Assembly: GCF_014489635.1 (NCBI RefSeq)
Contig: NZ_CP060828.1
Location: 6,842,001-6,906,000, forward strand
DNA: 64,000 nt
Reading direction: 5' to 3'
Origin: Streptomyces roseirectus
GTDB lineage: Bacteria > Actinomycetota > Actinomycetes > Streptomycetales > Streptomycetaceae
Position numbers and translations under genes: made by a program. The notes under the pieces are model-generated. The model was not told the DNA's origin. It searched no databases and saw only the letters and a program-made list of their open reading frames with translations. Below are positions 25,669-34,224 of the stretch, in pieces. Each line of letters begins with the position of its first letter. Position 1 is the first letter of the stretch.

Positions 25669-26723
25669 GTAGCCAAGACATTCCAGAAGAGAACCTGCCG
25701 GCAGAGCAGGACCACGCGCACGGCGACGTGAACCGCGCGGACGAGCGCAACCCGTTCGCCGACCCGGGGCTCCCGCCCCACGAGCACCGCATCCAGGACA
25801 TCGACGAGCGGGCCGCCAAGCGGTCCGAGCGCACGGTCGCGATGCTGTTCACGGTCTCGATGCTGGCGACCGTCGCCTTCATCGTCTCGTACGTGGCGAT
25901 CCCGCACGACAAGGCCGTCTACGTCTTCCCGATCGGCCACCTCAACGCGCTGAACTTCGCGCTGGGCCTCACCCTCGGCCTCGCCCTGTTCTGCATCGGC
26001 GCGGGCGCGGTCCACTGGTCCCGCACCCTGATGTCCGACGTCGAGATCGCCGACGAGCGCCACCCGATCGAGGCGGCCCCCGAGGTCAAGGCGAAGGTCC
26101 TCGCCGACTTCAAGCAGGGCGCCAAGGAGTCCGCGCTCGGCCGCCGCAAGCTGATCCGCAACACGATGTTCGGCGCGCTGGCCCTGTTCCCGCTCTCCGG
26201 CGTCATGCTGCTGCGCGACCTCGGCCCGCTGCCCGGCACCAAGCTCCGCCACACGATGTGGCGCAAGGGCAAGCTGCTCGTCAACATGAACACCAACGAG
26301 CCGCTGCGTCCCGAGGACGTCGCCGTGGGTTCGCTGACCTTCGCCAAGCCCGAGGGCCTGGAGGAGCACGACCACGAGTTCCAGACGGAGATCGCCAAGG
26401 CCGCCCTGATGATCGTCCGGATCCAGCCGGAGAACATCAAGGACAAGCGCGAACTCGAGTGGTCGCACGACGGCATCGTCGCCTACTCGAAGATCTGCAC
26501 CCACGTCGGCTGCCCGATCTCGCTGTACGAGCAGCAGACGCACCACGTGCTGTGCCCCTGTCACCAGTCCACCTTCGACCTCTCCGACGGCGCCCGGGTC
26601 ATCTTCGGCCCCGCCGGCCACGCCCTGCCGCAGCTGCGCATCGGCGTGAACGACGAGGGCTACCTTGAGGCGCTCGGCGACTTCGATGAGCCCGTCGGTC
26701 CTGCCTTCTGGGAGCGCGGATGA
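25665..26723 (+). CDS. qcrA: Rieske iron-sulfur subunit of the bc complex
   Basis: 352 aa, ATG 25665 overlapping qcrC. Three TM helices are visible in the N-terminal half ('VAMLFTVSMLATVAFIVSYVAI', 'NFALGLTLGLALFCIGAGAV', 'FGALALFPLSGVMLLRDLG'), a feature of actinobacterial QcrA. The Rieske [2Fe-2S] ligands are in 'CTHVGC' and 'CPCHQSTFD'. It oxidises menaquinol at the Qo site and passes the electron to QcrC. It needs Fe-S assembly, for which erpA lies about 11 kb upstream. It overlaps qcrB by 4 bp. Confidence 0.98.
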   Translation: MSSQDIPEENLPAEQDHAHGDVNRADERNPFADPGLPPHEHRIQDIDERAAKRSERTVAMLFTVSMLATVAFIVSYVAIPHDKAVYVFPIGHLNALNFALGLTLGLALFCIGAGAVHWSRTLMSDVEIADERHPIEAAPEVKAKVLADFKQGAKESALGRRKLIRNTMFGALALFPLSGVMLLRDLGPLPGTKLRHTMWRKGKLLVNMNTNEPLRPEDVAVGSLTFAKPEGLEEHDHEFQTEIAKAALMIVRIQPENIKDKRELEWSHDGIVAYSKICTHVGCPISLYEQQTHHVLCPCHQSTFDLSDGARVIFGPAGHALPQLRIGVNDEGYLEALGDFDEPVGPAFWERG

Positions 26724-28363
26724 GTACCACGACGGAAACCACCGAGGCCCGCGACGAACGCGGCAAGGCACCGGCCGGCGAGCGCATCGCCGACTGGGCC
26801 GACGGCCGGCTGGGGATCTACTCCCTCGCCAAGGCCAACATGCGCAAGATCTTCCCCGACCACTGGTCGTTCATGCTGGGCGAGATCTGCATGTACAGCT
26901 TCATCATCATCATCCTGACGGGTGTCTATCTGACGCTGTTCTTCCACCCGTCGATGAACGAGGTGGAGTACCACGGCGCCTACGTCCCGCTCCAGGGACA
27001 GCTGATGTCCGAGGCGTTCAGCTCGACCCTGCACATCTCCTTCGAGGTGCGCGGTGGTCTGCTCATCCGGCAGATCCACCACTGGGCGGCGCTGATCTTC
27101 CTCGCGGCGATGTTCGTGCACATGATGCGCGTCTTCTTCACGGGTGCCTTCCGCAAGCCGCGTGAGGTCAACTGGCTGTTCGGCTTCCTGCTGTTCGTCC
27201 TCGGCATGTTCACCGGCTTCACCGGTTACTCGCTCCCGGACGACCTGCTCTCCGGCACCGGTGTCCGCTTCATGCAGGGCGTGCTGCTGTCCGTCCCGGT
27301 CGTCGGCACCTACCTGTCGATGTTCCTGTTCGGCGGCGAGTTCCCCGGCGGCGACTTCGTGGCCCGCTTCTACTCGGTCCACATCCTGCTGCTGCCGGGC
27401 ATCATGCTCGGCCTGATGGTGGCGCACCTGATCCTGGTCTTCTACCACAAGCACACGCAGTACGCGGGTCCCGGCCGGACCGAGAAGAACGTCGTCGGCA
27501 TGCCGCTGCTGCCGGTCTACATGGCGAAGGCGGGCGGGTTCTTCTTCCTCGTCTTCGGTGTCATCGCGGTCATCGCCGCGGTCGCGCAGATCAACCCGAT
27601 CTGGGTGCTCGGCCCCTACCGTCCGGACCAGGTGTCGACCGGCGCCCAGCCCGACTGGTACATGGGCTTCGCCGAGGGCTTCGTGCGCGCCATGCCCGGC
27701 TGGGAGATCGACTTCTGGGGCCACACCCTGGTCCTGGGCGTCTTCATCCCGATCGTGATCTTCCCGGTGGCGCTCGGCATCATCGCCGTCTGGCCGTTCC
27801 TGGAGTCCTGGGTCACCGGCGACAAGCGCGAGCACCACATCCTGGACCGCCCGCGCAACGCCCCGACGCGCACCGCGTTCGGCGTCGCCTGGATCACGAT
27901 GTACATGATCGGTCTGGTCGGCGGTGGCAACGACCTGTGGGCCACCCACTTCCACCTGTCGATCAACGCGGTCACCTGGTTCGTCCGGATCGGCCTCTTC
28001 GTCGGCCCGGTCCTCGCGTTCATCGTCACCAAGCGGATCTGCCTCGGCCTCCAGCGCCGCGACAAGGACAAGGTGCTGCACGGCCGCGAGACCGGCACCA
28101 TCAAGCGCCTGCCGCACGGTGAGTTCATCGAGATCCACGAGCCGCTGAGCCAGGAGCAGCTGCACACGCTGACCTCGCACGAGCAGTACGAGCCGGTCGC
28201 GATCGGCGCGTCCGTCGACGAGAACGGTGTCGAGCGCAAGGTGAAGGGCTCCGAGAAGCTCCGCGCCAAGCTCAGCGAGTCGTTCTACGGCGAGGACGGG
28301 CAGATCGCCAAGCCGACCGTCGAGGAGTACAAGGAGATCACGAGCGGCCACGGCCACCACTGA
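26720..28363 (+). CDS. qcrB: Cytochrome b subunit of the bc complex
   Basis: 547 aa, ATG 26720 overlapping qcrA. Eight to nine TM helices are expected. Heme b ligands lie in 'HHWAALIFLAAMFVHMMRVFF' and 'FYSVHILLLPGIMLGLMVAHL'. The Qo-site sequence 'FTGYSLPDD' and the actinobacterial 'GPYRPDQVSTGAQPDWYMGF' region (the P-D-W-Y variant of PEWY) are present. An extended C-terminal cytoplasmic tail of about 120 residues carries an acidic/His end. It ends the unit before a perfect-stem terminator. Confidence 0.98.
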   Translation: MSTTTETTEARDERGKAPAGERIADWADGRLGIYSLAKANMRKIFPDHWSFMLGEICMYSFIIIILTGVYLTLFFHPSMNEVEYHGAYVPLQGQLMSEAFSSTLHISFEVRGGLLIRQIHHWAALIFLAAMFVHMMRVFFTGAFRKPREVNWLFGFLLFVLGMFTGFTGYSLPDDLLSGTGVRFMQGVLLSVPVVGTYLSMFLFGGEFPGGDFVARFYSVHILLLPGIMLGLMVAHLILVFYHKHTQYAGPGRTEKNVVGMPLLPVYMAKAGGFFFLVFGVIAVIAAVAQINPIWVLGPYRPDQVSTGAQPDWYMGFAEGFVRAMPGWEIDFWGHTLVLGVFIPIVIFPVALGIIAVWPFLESWVTGDKREHHILDRPRNAPTRTAFGVAWITMYMIGLVGGGNDLWATHFHLSINAVTWFVRIGLFVGPVLAFIVTKRICLGLQRRDKDKVLHGRETGTIKRLPHGEFIEIHEPLSQEQLHTLTSHEQYEPVAIGASVDENGVERKVKGSEKLRAKLSESFYGEDGQIAKPTVEEYKEITSGHGHH

Positions 28364-28389
28364 TCCCATCCCGTAGGTAAGTCGCCACA

Positions 28390-28424
28390 GAAGGACCCCG
28401 TCCGATTCCCGGACGGGGTCCTTC
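28390..28424 (+). terminator. Terminator after qcrB
   Basis: A perfect 15-bp stem: GAAGGACCCCGTCCG (28390-28404) and CGGACGGGGTCCTTC (28410-28424), with a 5-nt loop. It separates the respiratory unit from trpD. Confidence 0.92.
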
Positions 28425-28496
28425 GGCATGTGCGCGGGCTGGATAAGGTTGGGTGGAACTTTTCTGTACCACCACACCAAGACCTGGAGCGGCCGT

Positions 28497-29561
28497 ATGA
28501 GCGCTGTGACCCCCGCTGGAGGCGACACCGCGGCGGGCCGTTCCTGGCCGCAGGTGCTGAACGCCCTGCTGTCCGGGCACGACCAGAGCGCCGACGCGAC
28601 CGCCTGGGCGATGGACCGGATCATGCGCGGCGAGGCGACGGACGCGCAGATCGCCGGGTTCGTGGTGGCGCTGCGAGCCAAGGGCGAGACGGTCGAGGAG
28701 ATCACCGGCGTCGTCCGCGCGATGTACGAGCACGCCAACACGATCGAGGTGTCCGGCCGCACGGTCGACATCGTCGGCACAGGCGGGGACGGCGCCAGGA
28801 CGGTCAACATCTCCACCATGTCGGCGCTCGTCGTCGCCGGCACCGGCGCGAAGGTCGTCAAGCACGGCAACCGGGCGGCGTCCTCGTCCTCGGGCGCCTC
28901 GGACGTCCTGGAGAAGCTGGGCGTCAACCTCGAACTGACGCCCAGGCGGGTCGCCGAGGTCGCGGAGGAGGCGGGCATCACCTTCTGCTTCGCCGTCAAG
29001 TTCCATCCGGCGCTGCGTCATGTGGCCGCCGCGCGCGGGCAGTTGGGCATCCGCACGGTCTTCAACGCGCTGGGCCCCCTCACCAACCCGGCCCGTGTCA
29101 CGTCCCAGGCGGTCGGGGTGGCCGACCCCCGCATGGCCCCCATGATCGCGGGCGTCCTCGCGGACCGGGGCAACTCCTCCCTGGTCTTCCGGGGCGACGA
29201 CGGCCTCGACGAGCTGACGACGACGGCGACGTCCAGGGTCTGGATCGTCGGCGACGGCAAGGTGACGGAGGAACGCTTCGACCCGCGCGACGTGGGCATC
29301 GACCTCGTCCCCGTCGAGGCCCTGCGCGGCGGCGACCCCTCCTACAACGCCGAGGTAGCCCGCCGCCTCCTCACCGGCGAACAGGGCCCGATCCGCGACG
29401 CGGTCCTCCTGAACTCGGCGGCGGCCCTGGTAGCCCTGAACCCGGGCACGGGCACGCTGGCCGAACAACTGCGGGACGGCATGGCCCAGGCGGCGGAGTC
29501 GATCGACTCGGGCTCGGCGAGGGAGACGCTGGAACGCTGGGTGAGGGCGACGAACAAGTAG
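28497..29561 (+). CDS. trpD: Anthranilate phosphoribosyltransferase
   Basis: 354 aa from ATG 28497 (TGGAG upstream). It transfers phosphoribose from PRPP to anthranilate in tryptophan synthesis. The PRPP loop '[17 protein letters not shown]', '[21 protein letters not shown]', '[29 protein letters not shown]' and 'GDDGLDE' are all present. It stands alone here, as in M. tuberculosis (Rv2192c beside the qcr genes). The fused anthranilate synthase that makes its substrate is at 55356. Confidence 0.97.
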   Translation: MSAVTPAGGDTAAGRSWPQVLNALLSGHDQSADATAWAMDRIMRGEATDAQIAGFVVALRAKGETVEEITGVVRAMYEHANTIEVSGRTVDIVGTGGDGARTVNISTMSALVVAGTGAKVVKHGNRAASSSSGASDVLEKLGVNLELTPRRVAEVAEEAGITFCFAVKFHPALRHVAAARGQLGIRTVFNALGPLTNPARVTSQAVGVADPRMAPMIAGVLADRGNSSLVFRGDDGLDELTTTATSRVWIVGDGKVTEERFDPRDVGIDLVPVEALRGGDPSYNAEVARRLLTGEQGPIRDAVLLNSAAALVALNPGTGTLAEQLRDGMAQAAESIDSGSARETLERWVRATNK

Positions 29562-29594
29562 GGGCGGGATGCTGCCGAGGGGGGCAGGCGGTGC

Positions 29595-29626
29595 TGGAGG
29601 GTAGGCGGCGAAGCCGCCACCCTCCA
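29595..29626 (+). terminator. Probable terminator after trpD
   Basis: TGGAGGGT (29595-29602) and GGCGGC pair with GCCGCC and ACCCTCCA (ending 29626) around a GAA loop, with one bulged A. It directly abuts copy D of the intergenic repeat. Confidence 0.7.
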
Positions 29627-29707
29627 GGGGCGCGGGGAACTGCGCGACCAGCCACAACGCACCCGCACCCGCACCCGCCACAGCTCTCCCCGAGCTATTA
29701 GGCATCC
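29625..29707 (+). repeat. Intergenic repeat, copy D
   Basis: 'aggggcgcggggaactgcgc' continues 'gaccagccacaac', then three 'cacccg' units and the tail 'cgagctattaggca'. This is the common short form of the element, downstream of the trpD terminator hairpin and upstream of the SAM riboswitch promoter. Confidence 0.75.
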
Positions 29708-29724
29708 CGCGATCCGGACAGAAC

Positions 29725-29754
29725 TTGCGCCCCCGCGATCACCTCATCTACTTT
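29725..29754 (+). promoter_or_regulatory. Candidate promoter of the riboswitch-controlled aminotransferase gene
   Basis: TTGCGC (29725-29730) and TACTTT (29749-29754) are spaced by 18 bp. The predicted start near 29761 coincides with the 5' end of the riboswitch aptamer. Confidence 0.5.
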
Positions 29755-29760
29755 CTGAAC

Positions 29761-29917
29761 CAGGTCATGAGTGACAGTCATGAGGCCCCGGCCGACTGTC
29801 CGGCAACCCTCCGTCCGTGGCGGGGTGCCCCGGGTGAAGACCAGGCCGTGGGCAGCAAGGCCCTCGGCAAGCGCGGACCCTCCTGAGACCGGGGGTCCTG
29901 GTCGTCGAGGAGGCCCC
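29761..29917 (+). promoter_or_regulatory. SAM-IV-like riboswitch upstream of class V aminotransferase
   Basis: The leader has the SAM-clan core: 'ggtcatgagtg' at 29763-29773 and 'ccggcaaccct' at 29800-29810. It continues 'cggggtgccccgggtgaaga' at 29821-29840. GGTC (29763-29766) pairs with GACC (29839-29842) as P1. Downstream, 'gggcagcaaggccc' is a further hairpin, as in SAM-IV of actinobacteria. An expression platform is visible: CCTCCT (29879-29884) is complementary to AGGAGG (29908-29913), the ribosome site of the gene at 29920. Control would therefore be at translation initiation. The class call comes from recognised consensus, not a covariance search. Confidence 0.85.
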
Positions 29918-29919
29918 AT

Positions 29920-31263
29920 ATGTCCGTCACCACGCTCGCCCGCACCGAGGTCGCGCACGCCCCCTTGGACGTCCTGGGCGCGGACGTCACCGTCCCCCTG
30001 GTCACCGGCGGCGAGATCACCTACGCGGCCCTCGACTACGCCGCGAGCGCCCCGGCGCTGAAGCGGGTCTGGGACGACGTCGCCGCGTACGCCCCGTACT
30101 ACGGCAGCGTCCACCGCGGCGCCGGCTACCTCTCCCAGCTCTCCACGGACCTCTTCGAAGCCGCCCGAGGGACGGTCGCGGAGTTCCTGGACTGCCGCGC
30201 GGACGACGAGCTGATCTTCACCCGCTCGACGACGGACTCCCTGAACCTGCTGGCCCGCGCGGTCCCCGCCGGCTGCCAGGTGTACGTGTTCGAGACGGAG
30301 CACCACGCCTCCCTGCTCCCGTGGCAGCACACGGACGTCACTTACTTGGACGCCCCCCGCACCCCGGCGGACGCGGTCGCCACCCTGGCCCGCGCCCTGG
30401 AGTCCCGCGACACCACCGCCCCCGCCCTGGTCTGCGTGACCGGCGCCTCCAACGTCACCGGCGAGCTGTGGCCGGTCCGCGACCTCGCGGCGACGGCCCA
30501 CGCGCACGGCGCCCGCATCGTCCTGGACGCCGCCCAGCTCGCCCCCCACCACCCGGTGTCCGTGCGGGACCTGGACGTCGACTGGGTCGCCTTCTCCGGC
30601 CACAAGCTGTACGCCCCGTTCGGCGCGGGCGTCCTCGCGGGCCGCACGGACTGGCTGCACGCCGCCCAGCCGTACCTCGCGGGCGGCGGCGCGAGCCGGA
30701 AGGTGAGCCGCGCGGCGGACGGCTCCGTCGAGGTCGAGTGGCACGAGAACGCGGCGCGGCACGAGGCCGGTTCCCCGAACGTGATCGGCGCCTACGCGAT
30801 CGCCTCGGCGTGCAAGGCGCTGACGGAGGCCGGCTTCGACACGCTGGTGGCCCGTGAGCGGCACCTGATCGACAAGGTCCGCGCGGGCCTGGCGGACGTC
30901 CCCGAGGTCCGCGTCCTGTCCCTGTTCGGCGACGACGCCCCGCGCGTCGGCGTCCTGTCCTTCGTCGTCGACGGCTGGAACAGCTCCCACTTCGCCGCCG
31001 CCCTGTCCGCCGAGTACGGCATCGGCGTGCGGGACGGCCTGTTCTGCGCCCACCCGCTGGTCCACCACCTGCTGGGCGCCACCGCGCCGGCGGCGGGGGA
31101 GTGCGGCGAGGCGACGTCCCTGAACGCGATCCGGGTGAGCTTCGGCGCGGGCACCCCGGACGAGCACGTCGAGCGGTTCGTCACGGCCGTGCGTGAACTG
31201 GTCACGCAGGGCGCGAAGTTGACGTACCGGACGGAGAACGGCCGCTGCGTGCCGGTCTCTTGA
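29920..31263 (+). CDS. Class V aminotransferase-fold PLP enzyme (SufS/CsdA-like), SAM riboswitch-controlled
   Basis: 447 aa, ATG 29920 with GAGGAGG 7 nt upstream. The fold is clear: 'LDYAASAPALKRVWDDVAAY', 'YGSVHRGAGYLSQLSTDLFE', 'IFTRSTTDSLNLLA', 'FETEHHASLLPW', 'IVLDAAQLAPH', and the PLP Lys in 'VAFSGHKLYAPFGAGVL'. A Cys in 'IGVRDGLFCAHPLVHHLLG' lies where group II desulfurases have their catalytic Cys. It is most like SufS-type cysteine desulfurases or lyases. The upstream SAM-IV-like leader points to sulfur amino acid metabolism. The exact substrate is unknown. Confidence 0.88.
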   Translation: MSVTTLARTEVAHAPLDVLGADVTVPLVTGGEITYAALDYAASAPALKRVWDDVAAYAPYYGSVHRGAGYLSQLSTDLFEAARGTVAEFLDCRADDELIFTRSTTDSLNLLARAVPAGCQVYVFETEHHASLLPWQHTDVTYLDAPRTPADAVATLARALESRDTTAPALVCVTGASNVTGELWPVRDLAATAHAHGARIVLDAAQLAPHHPVSVRDLDVDWVAFSGHKLYAPFGAGVLAGRTDWLHAAQPYLAGGGASRKVSRAADGSVEVEWHENAARHEAGSPNVIGAYAIASACKALTEAGFDTLVARERHLIDKVRAGLADVPEVRVLSLFGDDAPRVGVLSFVVDGWNSSHFAAALSAEYGIGVRDGLFCAHPLVHHLLGATAPAAGECGEATSLNAIRVSFGAGTPDEHVERFVTAVRELVTQGAKLTYRTENGRCVPVS

Positions 31264-31269
31264 GACGGC

Positions 31270-31551
31270 CTAGGAGTCGAGGCCGATCGCGAACGCGGCC
31301 TCCAGGTCGTGCTGCGAGTACGTCCGGAACGCGACGTGCGTGTCCGTCGCCTCGACGCCGGGGATCTTGCTGATCCGGCCGGGGATGACGTCGGCCAGGT
31401 CCTCGTGCTCGCGCACCCGGACCATCGCGACCAGGTCGTACGTCCCCGTGACGGAGAAGACCTCGCTGACGCTCTCCAGGGAGGCGATCTCCTCGGCGAT
31501 CTCCGGAATCCGGTCCACGCTGGTCTTGATCAGGACGATCGCGGTGATCAC
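31270..31551 (-). CDS. Stand-alone Lrp/AsnC ligand-binding (RAM) domain protein
   Basis: 93 aa, GTG 31551, with a GTGA overlap on the rhomboid gene stop. 'VITAIVLIKTSVDRIPEIAEEIASLESVSEVFSVTGTYDLVAMVRVREHEDLADVI' is the ferredoxin-like RAM domain of Lrp regulators. There is no DNA-binding helix-turn-helix. Such single-domain members oligomerise and bind amino acids or partner proteins. It converges with the aminotransferase gene and is co-transcribed with the rhomboid gene upstream. Confidence 0.9.
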   Translation of the reverse strand: MITAIVLIKTSVDRIPEIAEEIASLESVSEVFSVTGTYDLVAMVRVREHEDLADVIPGRISKIPGVEATDTHVAFRTYSQHDLEAAFAIGLDS

Positions 31552-32255
31552 GGCTGGTTCTCTCCCTCGGCGACGGGTGAAGCGGCGGCCCCAACTGTAG
31601 TCGTACGGGTGAATCGCGCCCACGCGTACAGGAACCCGAGCGTGAATCCGACGACATGCGCGAGGTAGGCGACACCGGGCCCTGCGGAGGCGCGGCCGGC
31701 TGCGATCCACTGGAGGGCGGCCCAGAACGGCAGGACCAGCCAGGCGGGGAAACGCAGGGGGAGGAAGAAGAGGAACGGCAGGAGACTGGTGACACGGGCG
31801 CGGGGGAAGAGGTAGAGGAAGGCCCCGAGGACGGCCGAGATCGCGCCGGACGCCCCCACGAGGGACTGCGCGGAGGTGGCGTTGGCGGCGGCGTACCCCA
31901 GGAGGGCGAGGCAGCCGCAGCCGAGGTGGAAGAGCGTGAACTCGACGCGGCCCATGCGTTCCTCGGTCATCGCGCCGAAGACGTGGAGGAAGAGCATGTT
32001 GCCGAGCAGATGGACCCACCCGCCGTGCACGAACAGCGCGGTCAGCGGCGTGAGCGCGGCCCGCGCCGAGCCCTCGAAGAGCTCGACGGGGACGACGCCC
32101 CAGCGGTGGAAGTACGCCGTCTGAGCGGCGCGCAGCGCCTCGCCGGAGCCGTACGCGGGGCTGAGGCCCGACGCCGGGCCGAGGACGAAGACCGCGCAGC
32201 ACAGCGCGATCAGCCCGTAGGTCACCGGCGCGGCCGGGCGCCACTTCTCGATCAT
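31548..32255 (-). CDS. Rhomboid family intramembrane serine protease
   Basis: 235 aa, ATG 32255. It has six to seven TM helices. The family motifs are 'FVHGGWVHLLGNMLFLHVFG' (His/Asn86 oxyanion region), catalytic Ser137 in 'GASGAISAVLGAF', and catalytic His200 in 'YLAHVVGFTLGFLYAW'. It cleaves TM segments of membrane proteins inside the bilayer. Translation is coupled to the RAM-domain gene downstream (4-bp overlap). Confidence 0.93.
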   Translation of the reverse strand: MIEKWRPAAPVTYGLIALCCAVFVLGPASGLSPAYGSGEALRAAQTAYFHRWGVVPVELFEGSARAALTPLTALFVHGGWVHLLGNMLFLHVFGAMTEERMGRVEFTLFHLGCGCLALLGYAAANATSAQSLVGASGAISAVLGAFLYLFPRARVTSLLPFLFFLPLRFPAWLVLPFWAALQWIAAGRASAGPGVAYLAHVVGFTLGFLYAWARFTRTTTVGAAASPVAEGENQP

Positions 32256-32410
32256 GGCTACAGAGCATGGCGTAACCGAACGAAGCGGCCGATATCGCCT
32301 CGCCGTCGTGGACAGGCGGGCGGCGAGTCCCCGCCAGGCCGTAGGGTTACCGCCACACGCACCGGGGCACGCCCCCGGCGCACGGCCCAGAAAAGGAGCG
32401 GACGGTTCCG

Positions 32411-32650
32411 ATGACGGTTACCCTGCCGACCGCCACCACCCGGTGGCGCTGCACCCTCTGCGGAAACCTCACCCGGTTCGACGTGACCCGCTCCTCGAAG
32501 GTCGTCGAGTACGTCCACCTCGACCTGGCCGGAGAGCCGAAGGTCGAGGAGCGCGAGGTGGTCAGTGAGACCATCGAGTCGGTGCGCTGCCGCTGGTGCA
32601 ACGCAGTCGATCAGGTGGAACTCGTGGACAGGCCGGGCGCCGACTCCTGA
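32411..32650 (+). CDS. Small zinc-ribbon-like protein, unknown function
   Basis: 79 aa, ATG 32411, with AAGGAG about 13 nt upstream. Two CxxC pairs, 'RWRCTLCGNLTRF' and 'VRCRWCNAVDQVEL', are set about 40 residues apart on a beta-rich sequence, as in a metal-binding zinc ribbon. The middle is charged (AGEPKVEEREVVSETIES). It precedes the NYN-domain gene by 37 bp, so an RNA-related role is possible but only inferred. Confidence 0.8.
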   Translation: MTVTLPTATTRWRCTLCGNLTRFDVTRSSKVVEYVHLDLAGEPKVEEREVVSETIESVRCRWCNAVDQVELVDRPGADS

Positions 32651-32687
32651 GAGGGAGCGGCCCCGCACGGCAAGTGGGGTGTGACGG

Positions 32688-34028
32688 ATGGCGGAGACCA
32701 CGGGCGAGCCGGGCGACGGCGCCGCCGAGGTGCTCGACCGCCCCCTGCCCGACGGGGTGCGCCGCAGAGTCGTCCAGATCGTGTCGGACGGCTTCGGCGG
32801 GCTGACCCTCGGCGAGCTGCCCGCGCAACTGCGGCAGTACGCCCGGTTCGCACCGAACCGCCGGGCCAAGTTCGCCGGGAACGCGATGGCCTCCGCCCTG
32901 GAGACCGACGCCCTGTTCCGGCAGCGCATCGGCGAGAAGCTGCGCGAGGCCCAGCCGGAGCTGACCGGCGCCCTCGACTCCGGCTCCCCGCCCCCCGCCG
33001 CCGACCCGCTGGACGTCGCGGCGGCGGCCTACGTGCTGCGCCCCACCGGCTGGGTCAAGCTGGTCACCGCGGCCGGCGAGGAGGCCCAGCGCGCCGACGC
33101 CGAACGCGCCGACGAGGAGAGCCGGGCCGAACTGGAGCGGCTGCGCGAGGAGTTGGCGCACGCCCAGGGCCAGGTCAGGACCGAGACCGAGCGGCTGCGC
33201 CAGGAACTCGACACCGTCCGGCGGGAGTCGGAGTCCCTGCACCGCAAACTCCGCTCCGCCCTCAGCGACGTCAAGCGTGGCGAGGCCGCCCTGCGCAAGC
33301 TCCAGGGCGAGATCGAGGCCGTCCGCGCCGAGGGGCAGGCCCAGGTGTCCGCCGCCGAGAGCGAGACCCGGCGCGTGAAGGGGCGGCTCGGCGAGGTCGA
33401 GGCCGCCCTTGAGGCCAGCCGGCGCGCCGCCCGCGAGGGCCGCAGCGTCGAGGACATGCGCGTGCGCCTGCTGCTCGACACGGTCCTCGAAGCCGCCCAG
33501 GGGCTGCGCCGCGAACTCGCGCTGCCGCCGGTGTCGGTGCGGCCCGCCGAGACCGTCGACGCCGTCGAACCGGGCCGGATGACGCCGAAGGACATCGCCG
33601 CGCGCGCCCTGTCGGAGCACGATCCGGCCATTCTCGATCAGTTGCTCGCGCTGCCGCAGGCGCATCTCGTCGTCGACGGCTACAACGTGACCAAGACCGG
33701 CTATCCGCAGATGCCGCTGGAGAAACAGCGGCTGCGGCTGCTCGGCCAGCTCTCCGGGCTCGCCGCGCAGACCGGGGCCGAGGTGACCTGCGTCTTCGAC
33801 GGCGCCGAACTCGCCGCCCCGGTCCTGCTCGCACCGCCGCGCGGTGTGCGCGTCCTGTTCTCGAAACCCGGCGTCACGGCCGACGAACTGATCCGGCAAC
33901 TCGTGCGCGCCGAACCGCCGGGCAGACCCGTCATCGTCGCCTCCACCGACCGCGAGGTGGCCGACGGGGTCGCCAAGGCCGGGGCGCGGCCGGTGGCTTC
34001 GGCGATGCTGCTGAAGCGGCTGTCCTGA
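32688..34028 (+). CDS. NYN (YacP/Rae1-like) domain protein with coiled coil
   Basis: 446 aa, ATG 32688. The N-terminal ~140 residues are helical ('LPDGVRRRVVQIVSDGFGGLTLGELPAQLRQYARFAPNRRAKFAG'). A long coiled coil follows, about 145-260 (EESRAELERLREELAHAQGQ...). The C-terminal NYN nuclease fold spans about 325-446, with acidic residues in 'HLVVDGYNVTKTGYP', 'CVFDGAE', 'TADELIRQL' and 'VASTDREVADGV'. NYN/YacP proteins are ribosome- or RNA-linked endoribonucleases. The coiled coil suggests oligomerisation or docking. Confidence 0.9.
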   Translation: MAETTGEPGDGAAEVLDRPLPDGVRRRVVQIVSDGFGGLTLGELPAQLRQYARFAPNRRAKFAGNAMASALETDALFRQRIGEKLREAQPELTGALDSGSPPPAADPLDVAAAAYVLRPTGWVKLVTAAGEEAQRADAERADEESRAELERLREELAHAQGQVRTETERLRQELDTVRRESESLHRKLRSALSDVKRGEAALRKLQGEIEAVRAEGQAQVSAAESETRRVKGRLGEVEAALEASRRAAREGRSVEDMRVRLLLDTVLEAAQGLRRELALPPVSVRPAETVDAVEPGRMTPKDIAARALSEHDPAILDQLLALPQAHLVVDGYNVTKTGYPQMPLEKQRLRLLGQLSGLAAQTGAEVTCVFDGAELAAPVLLAPPRGVRVLFSKPGVTADELIRQLVRAEPPGRPVIVASTDREVADGVAKAGARPVASAMLLKRLS

Positions 34029-34121
34029 GCACGTACCTCTACGGACGGTCAACCGGGCGTCACCGCGCGTCGGTTGAATGCAAATTATGCGTTGCGCGAC
34101 CGCTTTTTCGCGCCACAGGAT

Positions 34122-34151
34122 TTGAACTGATCACAGTCGGGTCACTAGGGT
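34122..34151 (+). promoter_or_regulatory. Candidate housekeeping promoter of first NlpC/P60 gene
   Basis: TTGAAC (34122-34127), 18 bp, TAGGGT (34146-34151). The start would be about 70 nt upstream of the GTG at 34225. The paralogous gene downstream has the same arrangement. Confidence 0.55.
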
Positions 34152-34224
34152 CTCGGTTCGAACCTCCGCGCGCGTGCTCGATCAACTGTGCGGGGTGATC
34201 GGTCAAGAGAAGGAGTCCGTCTCC

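Noticed and set aside
28428..28496. Upstream in-frame extension of trpD (23 residues)
   Set aside because: It runs over the promoter region and the edge of the qcrB terminator and has no family similarity; ATG 28497 has a ribosome site.
34029..34224. ydaO/c-di-AMP riboswitch upstream of the NlpC/P60 gene
   Set aside because: Some Streptomyces wall-hydrolase genes have one, but the interval is short and lacks the recognisable conserved segments; only a promoter is seen.
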